A stretch of DNA of 64,000 nucleotides. Origin: Candidatus Latescibacterota bacterium. Lineage in GTDB: Bacteria > Latescibacterota > UBA2968 > UBA8231. The notes beneath the pieces are model-generated. The model was given only the letters and a program-made list of their open reading frames with translations, was not told the origin of the DNA and made no database searches. Where the stretch lies: NCBI GenBank assembly GCA_022820485.1, contig JAJEFJ010000027.1, positions 1 to 64,000 on the forward strand. The letters are read 5' to 3'. Positions 31,682-38,930 of this stretch are shown here, piece after piece (the stretch's first letter is position 1; each line of letters opens with the position of its first letter). Both the position numbers and the translations under genes were made by a program.

Positions 31682-34561
31682 TCACAGACTGGCAAATATC
31701 GACAAAAACGCCAATCCCGCGACCCGCGTCTCGCGCTCTCGCCCAGTCACTTCCAGAGAACGCCGATCAAAGCGCAACCCGAGTTGGGTCGTCAATCCGT
31801 AGCCTAGATACTCCCGCTGATTGCTCAATTGCGCCGCCCATACCGTGCCGCGAAAATCGCCCGTCAGCACGTTTTCCACCAAGCCCTTTTCGTCCTGCAA
31901 CAACTCAAAGAACAGCCGCTGCTCAAACCCCAGTTCAAGCTCTGAATCTCGCATCACGGGAAAGCGAATCAACAGCGACCCGATCCCATCCCAGGAACGG
32001 CGGCGACGCTCGGCTAAAGAAAAGGGAGATTGGCTGAGGAATTCGCTTTTAAAGCGGGGCAAAATTGCCACCGCGCCCCACGCGAAGACACCGTCAACCT
32101 TGTCGATCAACCCCACAAAACCAGAAGTCTCGCGGCCATTGCGGCCCAACGGCCCCAGCGCACCAAGTTGCGCGTCGCGCTGGTGCCACCAGTCCCATTT
32201 GAAGCGATGCTTAGTCTTCCAGCGCCTCGGACTAGCGTACTGCCACTCAGCGTAAAACGTATTGATCCAAGTGTCTTCTGCCGCCAGCAGATCAGGCACG
32301 GCGATATGCTGGCCACTCGTCTGCCCAGCGGCCCCAAATTCGAGCGTCGGCACGATCCACTGCGACAGCGGGTCGGGGATGGTATCTGCGGCCTTCTTCA
32401 GCATGTCAAAAACCCGCACCCGACCGCGACCAGGCCAATCCCGTTCAAAGGTAAAGAGACCGTAAGCAGTGTGATTTTTGCGGTTGACCTGCCGCATATC
32501 CTGACGCAGATAGCCGGCCGAGAGGCGGATTTCCGGGTTGACCTCCACGCTGGCGTAGGCGTTGTAGCCCCAGTGGTCCTTCTTGTAGGGATAGTCGGGC
32601 AAGTCGTCGTTTTCAAAGCGCTCAGCCCAACCGTTGTTGTTGAGGTCAATGCCAAAGAGAAACTCCGGCCGGTCCGAGTGGTGGCGCAGAAAAGGCTCTT
32701 CGTAGTCGGGGAAGAAATTCTCCCGGTCGCCATTGCTGTTCTGATTGAAGTCGGAGATGAAATCGCCGTTCTCGTCGTACCCAGGAAAAACCGCCGGGTC
32801 GGGCACGCCGTCCGAGCGCACCTGGAAGCCGCCCAGCGCGGTCGATTGCGGCGGCACCAATCCGCCCTGGAAAAATCGCTTCTGGTCGGGGTGGCGGTCC
32901 TGATCGTCGTTGTCCTCGACGAAATCGTAGAGCCGGTCGGTGGCTTCGGGCGAGTAGTCAACCAAACCGCGACTATCGACCGGCTTGAAGCTGGTGGCGT
33001 AGGCGTCGTCCATGCCAAAGCCTTCGAGCGAGAAGCGCCAAGGGGCTGCGTGCCGTACGAGATTGAACAGCCAGCCAACCGCGTGCTCGTCGCCTTGAAT
33101 CCCCGAAAACGAGCGGTGCGATTCGCGCGTCGTCGAGGGGAATTGGCGGTACTGGGTGCTGACGTTGAATTCGCCGTACAAGTCGAAGCCCCACCAGTCG
33201 CGTATCTCAGTAGTAATACCGGCGATCTGCGAGGCGGTCGGCAGACCGTAGTCAAAGACAACTTCGCGCGGATTGAGCTGATTTTTGACATTGCCAGCGG
33301 CCCGCGTCACCAGCAAAAACTCCGGGATGCCGATGCGGCTGTTCTGCCGATCGGAGGCCACTTCGATCCGGTAGTCGTTGGCCAGCACAAAGCGGAAGCG
33401 CACGTTTTTGACGCGGGTGATGGCGTCATCGGCCTCATCCAGCCCCAGATCTAATTGGCGCTGCAAGGCCAAGCGCAAGGTGCCCTCCTCGCTTTCGCCC
33501 TCTTCGGCAGCCAACGCGTATTGCAACACAATGCTCTCCGCTCCATCGGCCCGCAAAAATCCACCGCGCTCCTCCCCGCCCTCTATCACCGGCGCAAAGC
33601 CAATGCTACTGCCCGTGAACGTGGTGTCCTTAAAGACCATCCGTACGCCGCCTTCGACCGGCACCTCGCGCTGGAGCGCCGTGGTAATCTCCACCTCCGT
33701 GCTGAACAACACCGGCCCGCCCTCGCCATCTTCGGGCGAATCATCGGACAGTCGCACAATCAGCTTGTTGAGCCTCCTACCTAACTGCCCGGTCGTCAGC
33801 ACCCCTTTGAGCGGATTGCCCTCAAAGCTCTCGCGATTGCCAGCCCCATTGTGAGCATTGACCAACGTCAGACCTAGGGTCGCATTAGCCCCCAAATCGG
33901 CCTCTATACGCCCGGCGATCAAGCTGGTAAAATTATCCTGCGAGGCCGTCGGAATATCCGGGTCAATCTCGACGATGGGCAGGCTCGGGCGCGAGAACAA
34001 GCCAGTGAAGCGCAAATGCCGTGCGTCAAAACTCGTCACGACGCCATTAAAACCAACCTTGCGGAAGGTCATCGGCGTCAAGGTGGCGAAGATCTCGTCG
34101 CCGATCATCAGCGAGTAGTTGTAGTCGCCGCTCGCATCCGAGGAAATGATCAGCCGATTGAACCAAGTAGCGTAGCGCCGCTCTTTGGTCAACTGGCTGC
34201 TCTCGACCGTGCGCGCCTGAGTCTGTCGCCAGTCGTACACCAACCACCCGCGCGAGATCAGCTTGCCGTACGTGTCGTAGAAATACGTGCCCTCCTGGTT
34301 CCGGTCGATGTAGCGCCGGTACGGCTCGGTGGCGTAGTTGGTGTAGCGCCACTGGCGGCGACCGTACTCGTCGAACAACTCCTGCGGCATGTACCAGCGC
34401 ATAACCGTGGGATCCAAAGCCCCCATCAGCACGCTTGGCCCTTGGGCATTGAAGCGGACTTCGCCCCTTTCCTGCTGCCCCAAGCGGTAGCCGTAATCCG
34501 TCTGCGCTCCAGCCTGCAAGGCGAGCATCAAGACCAACGCTATGTTAGCTATCCAACGCAC
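31682..34561 (-). CDS. Very large outer-envelope protein, paralog A
   Basis: This 959-aa protein has a signal peptide (MRWIANIALVLMLALQAGAQ) and is homologous along its whole length to the 944-aa protein at 38931. Shared blocks include ALDPTVMRWYMPQELF, GWLVYDWRQ, an Asp/Asn-rich stretch (DFISDFNQN; FLFGIDLNNNGW; DDLPDYPYKKD) and a C-terminal third made of alternating beta-strands ending in a terminal strand FLSIFASL. The pattern fits a secreted domain followed by an outer-membrane beta-barrel. The acidic loops look like calcium sites. No known family was recognised. It sits in the surface-protein block, separated from genes A and B by the defence islet. Confidence 0.65.
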   Translation of the reverse strand: MRWIANIALVLMLALQAGAQTDYGYRLGQQERGEVRFNAQGPSVLMGALDPTVMRWYMPQELFDEYGRRQWRYTNYATEPYRRYIDRNQEGTYFYDTYGKLISRGWLVYDWRQTQARTVESSQLTKERRYATWFNRLIISSDASGDYNYSLMIGDEIFATLTPMTFRKVGFNGVVTSFDARHLRFTGLFSRPSLPIVEIDPDIPTASQDNFTSLIAGRIEADLGANATLGLTLVNAHNGAGNRESFEGNPLKGVLTTGQLGRRLNKLIVRLSDDSPEDGEGGPVLFSTEVEITTALQREVPVEGGVRMVFKDTTFTGSSIGFAPVIEGGEERGGFLRADGAESIVLQYALAAEEGESEEGTLRLALQRQLDLGLDEADDAITRVKNVRFRFVLANDYRIEVASDRQNSRIGIPEFLLVTRAAGNVKNQLNPREVVFDYGLPTASQIAGITTEIRDWWGFDLYGEFNVSTQYRQFPSTTRESHRSFSGIQGDEHAVGWLFNLVRHAAPWRFSLEGFGMDDAYATSFKPVDSRGLVDYSPEATDRLYDFVEDNDDQDRHPDQKRFFQGGLVPPQSTALGGFQVRSDGVPDPAVFPGYDENGDFISDFNQNSNGDRENFFPDYEEPFLRHHSDRPEFLFGIDLNNNGWAERFENDDLPDYPYKKDHWGYNAYASVEVNPEIRLSAGYLRQDMRQVNRKNHTAYGLFTFERDWPGRGRVRVFDMLKKAADTIPDPLSQWIVPTLEFGAAGQTSGQHIAVPDLLAAEDTWINTFYAEWQYASPRRWKTKHRFKWDWWHQRDAQLGALGPLGRNGRETSGFVGLIDKVDGVFAWGAVAILPRFKSEFLSQSPFSLAERRRRSWDGIGSLLIRFPVMRDSELELGFEQRLFFELLQDEKGLVENVLTGDFRGTVWAAQLSNQREYLGYGLTTQLGLRFDRRSLEVTGRERETRVAGLAFLSIFASL

Positions 34562-34596
34562 AGTTCACAGCTTTCCCAAACTACTCTCGAATTGTT

Positions 34597-35925
34597 TTAA
34601 TCTTCTGGTCTGACGGGTGAATCTTGAAGGAAAAGTTGCTTCAAGTGTCCCCACGATGTAGGCTGGACCGATGTGTCTCCATCAATCAGTCCATCGGGAT
34701 AATAGACCCAGTCAAACTTTATATTCTCTGCAGATGCGTCGATCCTGAACTCGCTCCTATAATCTTTTTTAGGGAATTCCACATCGAAGAGGTACAGGAG
34801 CGCAACCCCTCCTTCGCGGCTCCGAATCGCATAGGTGTGGCCTTCCCAGTGAGTCACTTCAGTACCAACGTCGAGTTGTAAGTCGGAAGGAATGCCTTGG
34901 GCAATCAGCAGATCAAAGTCTATCTTTCCGAGATCGGCCATGCCAGTTTCGGAGGAAAGGACAGAGTAATAACCTCCTGTTGGGGCGCAAGCAGACTTTG
35001 CGCTAGGAGTGCCGGAGTCGAAGAAGTCTCTATCGCGAAAGCCCCAAGCGCGAAAGTCCGAACCGCGCCGCACCAACCCAAAATCATTAGAAGACTCCGA
35101 ATGCTTTCCTTTGCTAAAGTCAACTCCCTCCTCCAGTTGCACTTGACCGACTTGGCCCAACCCGGTAGATGCGAGAGACTGATAGGATAAATACACCTGT
35201 GCATAGACGATCTCTTTCCCAGAAATCGTCGCCGAGAGCGGCATAAGTTCATTCAGAAAGGAGGGCAACACACATGCGCTTGGGTATGAGTAGTGTTCGA
35301 TATAAGTCTGCCCTACCCCATATTCCTGTAGAAAGATAATTTCTGCTGTATGATCTTCTGCTCTATCATATAGAGAATACATACTAAGGCCAAAATGGAC
35401 CCTAGAACGCCTGTATTGGGCATAAAAGCGATAGAAATCGGCCTCTGTCGTGTCAGAGCCAATTGGAAGTGTTCCTGTATATGTATGAAAATCACCACCA
35501 AAGTTATACACTGGGAGCTCCTGCCCATCCCAGCGAAAAACTAAAAACCCCTCGTCCGACAAGCGCACCTTTTTACCGCCCCAAAAGAAATCGGGTAAGG
35601 GCGGCCACGCATAATCGGCATCGCTAAAAACAAAGTACTCCAAGCCATCAATCACTTCCGTATGAGTGATCTCGATGGTCACTATTTTCTCTGCAAATAA
35701 TAGGGAATCGGGCGGGTGCCCAGGTGGATACCCCGGGATAGCAAAGGGTTCCCCTATCTCATAGTCGTAATTGATATAAACATGCTCGTACGTCCAACGA
35801 TTGCCCACCTCCAAAGGGACGTAATCGAGCGGATTAATCTCTATGGCGACGTCCTCGGTTTCCTGAGCGGCCACAGCGACGGTATAGCCACCCAGAAAAA
35901 CCAGCAAGAGTATTAGCAATCTCAT
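34597..35925 (-). CDS. Secreted protein of a tandem pair, copy 1
   Basis: This 442-aa protein is taken from ATG 35925 to match the start of its paralog (MRLL...; 35934 is an alternative). It has a signal peptide MRLLILLLVFLGGYTVAVAA. It shares with the next gene LEVGNRWTYEHVY, TVIDGLEYFVFSD-like and FFWGGKKVRLSDEGFLVFRW stretches and the C-terminal motif IKFDWVYYPDGL..GDTSVQPTSWG. The composition is mainly beta with many aromatics. No family was recognised. The final ~15 residues differ from the paralog. It is probably exported to the periplasm or surface and is operonic with the downstream 959-aa envelope protein. It is AT-richer than the rest of the block. Confidence 0.6.
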   Translation of the reverse strand: MRLLILLLVFLGGYTVAVAAQETEDVAIEINPLDYVPLEVGNRWTYEHVYINYDYEIGEPFAIPGYPPGHPPDSLLFAEKIVTIEITHTEVIDGLEYFVFSDADYAWPPLPDFFWGGKKVRLSDEGFLVFRWDGQELPVYNFGGDFHTYTGTLPIGSDTTEADFYRFYAQYRRSRVHFGLSMYSLYDRAEDHTAEIIFLQEYGVGQTYIEHYSYPSACVLPSFLNELMPLSATISGKEIVYAQVYLSYQSLASTGLGQVGQVQLEEGVDFSKGKHSESSNDFGLVRRGSDFRAWGFRDRDFFDSGTPSAKSACAPTGGYYSVLSSETGMADLGKIDFDLLIAQGIPSDLQLDVGTEVTHWEGHTYAIRSREGGVALLYLFDVEFPKKDYRSEFRIDASAENIKFDWVYYPDGLIDGDTSVQPTSWGHLKQLFLQDSPVRPED

Positions 35926-35991
35926 CACAATCATTATTTCTGCTAATTCGTCGCCAAATACATAGGCGACGAAAGTGTTGACTCGAAAGAG

Positions 35992-37242
35992 CTACTTCGT
36001 CCTGAGTACGGAGTTTTTCAATTGTCCCCATGATATAGGCTGGACAGAGGTGCCCGCGACAGGCAACCCATCGGGATAATAGACCCAGTCAAACTTTATA
36101 TTCGTTACATATTTCCAAAGGGACTCGTAGGCAATCGGCCTATACTCTTCTCTTACATTGTATCCGACATCGAAGACGTACAGAAGCGCAACTCCCCCTT
36201 CACGGCTCCGCACCACATAGGTGTGGCCTTCTGCAGGAGGGTTACTAGTAACAAAGTCGAGTTGCAAGTCGGGAGGGATGCCTTTGGAAATCAGAAGACT
36301 AAAGTCAATCTTCCCGAGATCGACCATACCAGTCTCGGAGGCAAGAGTTTCGTAAACTGGAAAGTAGAAGCAAGCGAGCTTCCCACTACCGTTGCTGAAG
36401 AAGGCATTGTACGACACCAGTTCAAAGTCATTAGAAGGCTCCGAATGCGTTCCTTTGCTAAAGTCAAATCCTTCATCCATTCGGACCTGACCGACTTGGC
36501 CCAACCCGGTAGATGCAAAAGATTGATAGGATAAACGCACCTGTTCATAGACAATCTCTTTCCCAGAAATCGTCGCCGAGATCGGCACAAGTTCATTTAG
36601 AAAGGAGGCCCCCCCACATGAGGTTAGTTCTTCGACTTCGATATAAACTATTCCTACCCCATAGTCCTGTAGAAAGGCAATTCCTGCATTATATGGATTA
36701 CTGATAAGGCGAAAAAAGACTCTGGAGAGCCAATACGGACCATAAGAGCGAATGAAATAGGCCTCCGCTGTGCCCGATCCCCGTGGAAGTGTATGTGTGT
36801 ACTCATGAGAATTACCAGTAACAAAGTCATATACTGGAATATCCTGCCCATTCCAGCGAAAAACTAAAAACCCCTCGTCCGACAAGCGCACCTTTTTACC
36901 GCCCCAAAAGAAATAGGGTAAGGGAGGCCAAGCATACTCGGTATCACTAAAAACAAAGTACTCTAAGCCATCAATCACTTCCGTGTGCGTGATCTCGATG
37001 GTCACTGTTTTTACGACAGATGTTAGGGAATCGGGCGGGTCCCCAGACGGATACCCAGGAATATCAAAGGGGGCCCCATGCCTATGCATGTAATTCAGAT
37101 AAACATGCTCGTACGTCCAGCGATTGCCCACTTCCAAAGGGACGAAATCAAGTGGATTGACCTCTACGGCATCATCGGTTTCCTGAGCGTCCCCAACGGC
37201 GGTATAGCCAGCCAGAAAAACCAGCAGCATTAGCAATCTCAT
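35992..37242 (-). CDS. Secreted protein of a tandem pair, copy 2
   Basis: This 416-aa protein starts at ATG 37242 (GAAAGGG upstream; the longer frame to 37284 overlaps the SurA-like gene). Its signal peptide is MRLLMLLVFLAGYTAVGDA. It is a close paralog of the gene at 34597, with stretches of nearly identical DNA (for example around 36857-36911 versus 35537-35591), so this is a recent duplication or gene-conversion event. It has the same LEVGNRWTYEHVY start and FFWGGKKVRLSDEGFLVFRW core. It lies 13 bp downstream of the SurA-like lipoprotein gene. Function unknown; exported. Confidence 0.6.
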   Translation of the reverse strand: MRLLMLLVFLAGYTAVGDAQETDDAVEVNPLDFVPLEVGNRWTYEHVYLNYMHRHGAPFDIPGYPSGDPPDSLTSVVKTVTIEITHTEVIDGLEYFVFSDTEYAWPPLPYFFWGGKKVRLSDEGFLVFRWNGQDIPVYDFVTGNSHEYTHTLPRGSGTAEAYFIRSYGPYWLSRVFFRLISNPYNAGIAFLQDYGVGIVYIEVEELTSCGGASFLNELVPISATISGKEIVYEQVRLSYQSFASTGLGQVGQVRMDEGFDFSKGTHSEPSNDFELVSYNAFFSNGSGKLACFYFPVYETLASETGMVDLGKIDFSLLISKGIPPDLQLDFVTSNPPAEGHTYVVRSREGGVALLYVFDVGYNVREEYRPIAYESLWKYVTNIKFDWVYYPDGLPVAGTSVQPISWGQLKNSVLRTK

Positions 37243-37255
37243 CGCAATCCCTTTC

Positions 37256-38854
37256 TCACAGCTTTCCCAAACTTCCCTCGACAATTTCCACCGGATACTT
37301 ATTCCGCAAATTGCGCACGAACCGCACGTAATCCCTTTTCGACTTGTCGATCCGCACGTAGGCGCGGGCGCGGCGCTGGGATTCGGCGTTGTACGGAATC
37401 TGCTCGCGCGTGAGCTCCAACACTTTGAAAACCGAATAACCCCGCTCGGTCTTCAACGGCCCGCCCACCTCGCCGATGGCGACATCCTGCACGGCAGCAG
37501 ACAGCACGGGAAACAACCCTTGGGTATAGGCATTGAGCTGCATCTGGCCGCCGTGGTGCAAGCTGCCCTCGCGCCGGGTATGGCGCTGGGCCAACGCGGC
37601 GGCATCGCCCCCCGCGCGCAGCTCGTCCCCCAAGCGCTGAGCCAGCGAATCCGACGCCACCAAAATCTCAACGATGGTCGTACTCTCGGGCCGAGTGAAT
37701 TTTTCGGGATGCGCGTCGTAGAAATCGCGCGCTTCTTCTTCGGTTACACTCACGTATTGATCAACCTCCCGTCGGCGCAACGCGCTGAGCATCAACTCCT
37801 CGCTCTTAAACGCCACAGTCTCTTTGAAACGCTCGTCCTCTGCCAGACCAGCCGCCTCAATCTCGGCGCTCACAAACAGGTCGGGCAGCACCCGGCGGTG
37901 TAAAAACTCGTCCACGTGCGCACTGTCCGCCGCCTGTAAACTCCTGCCGGTGAGAAGCTCGTACGCGGCCAAAAAACCGCTGACGGTGAGTTCACCGCCC
38001 CGATACGCGCAGAGCACTTCGGCTTGATCCGTCATAACCCCGTTCTCGACGAGCCGCTGGATCGCCGCCGGGTGCGGCATGGGTGCGTACGCTTGCACGA
38101 GCGAATCGCGGAGCGCCTGCGACCGCTCCTCGCGCTTTTGCACCGTCAGCTCCTCGACGATGATCTGCTCCGACGCGCTCAGCGGCGCTGGAATCTCGTC
38201 GAGGACTTTATAGATCACGTAAAAGTCCTCGTGGCTAAACACTTCGCGCACCGGCGCAGAAACGCCCCCTATCGCCAACCCGAGCACCTGCGCGACCGTC
38301 TCCGCCGACATCTGGTCGCGCGTCTGGTATATGCCGGTGTCGCCGCCCCGCGCAGCGGTCTTCTCGTGAACCGAGTGTGCGCTGGCCAGTTCGTGGAAAT
38401 CAGCCCCCGCAGCGAGCTGGTCGGTGATTGCACCTGCTTCCTCCAAACTCTCAACCATGATGCCGCCCAAGCGCAGGGCGCGGTGCCGACCGCTCTCCCG
38501 GTAATAACGCTCTATTTCCTCGGGAGTAAGTTCGATCTTAGCGACGACCTCGCGCTCCATGTACAGCGCCATCAGCCGAGCGCGTTTGAAGCGGGCTAGT
38601 TCGCCTTTGAACCAACCATCTTCAGCCATCTTGGCAGCGTCCGCTTCGCGCAGGAGCAGCTTTTTGTCGATCAGGCTTTCGAGCACTTGGCGCTGCCCTC
38701 CCTCTTTCATCCCCTCGGGAATCCGCGCGTCAAACTCCCTGAACTCCGACGCAGTAATCGGCTCGCCATCCACTCGTGCCAGCACCAACTCCTCAGGCTC
38801 TTGGGCGCAACCCAAGGCTAAGATCGCCAGCAAGCAAAACGTCTGAAAACCCAC
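37256..38854 (-). CDS. SurA-like peptidyl-prolyl isomerase lipoprotein
   Basis: The start is uncertain. A GTG at 38854 begins the signal sequence VGFQTFCLLAILALGC (lipobox LALGC), giving 532 aa; the upstream part of the frame runs through a dRS3-like repeat and the neighbouring gene. A SurA-type N-terminal domain (LARVDGEPITASEFREF, LESLIDKKLLLREA) is followed by two parvulin-like PPIase regions: RALRLGGIMVESLEEAGA ... ARGGDTGIYQTRDQM, and STTIVEILVASDSLAQRLGD ... LHHGGQMQLNAYTQG. The SurA family chaperones outer-membrane barrels in the periplasm. It is encoded amid the large envelope proteins, so I infer a dedicated chaperone for them. Operonic with 35992. Confidence 0.8.
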   Translation of the reverse strand: MGFQTFCLLAILALGCAQEPEELVLARVDGEPITASEFREFDARIPEGMKEGGQRQVLESLIDKKLLLREADAAKMAEDGWFKGELARFKRARLMALYMEREVVAKIELTPEEIERYYRESGRHRALRLGGIMVESLEEAGAITDQLAAGADFHELASAHSVHEKTAARGGDTGIYQTRDQMSAETVAQVLGLAIGGVSAPVREVFSHEDFYVIYKVLDEIPAPLSASEQIIVEELTVQKREERSQALRDSLVQAYAPMPHPAAIQRLVENGVMTDQAEVLCAYRGGELTVSGFLAAYELLTGRSLQAADSAHVDEFLHRRVLPDLFVSAEIEAAGLAEDERFKETVAFKSEELMLSALRRREVDQYVSVTEEEARDFYDAHPEKFTRPESTTIVEILVASDSLAQRLGDELRAGGDAAALAQRHTRREGSLHHGGQMQLNAYTQGLFPVLSAAVQDVAIGEVGGPLKTERGYSVFKVLELTREQIPYNAESQRRARAYVRIDKSKRDYVRFVRNLRNKYPVEIVEGSLGKL

Positions 38855-38883
38855 CTTGGGTCGCGTACACCCGCATCCCGTCC

Positions 38884-38901
38884 TTCCCGCGCAAACGGGA
38901 A
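38884..38901. repeat. dRS3-like palindromic repeat, copy 2
   Basis: TTCCCG-CGCAAA-CGGGAA followed by TCCAGT lies between the SurA-like gene and the 944-aa envelope gene. It is the same core as the repeats at 9512 and 57171. Confidence 0.7.
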
Positions 38902-38930
38902 TCCAGTGGGGCGAGGTTGCAGACCGTTTC

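Noticed and set aside
32030-33454. 474-aa open frame on the plus strand
   Set aside because: Lies entirely opposite the 959-aa envelope gene, which is supported by paralogy; no start signal or recognisable domain.
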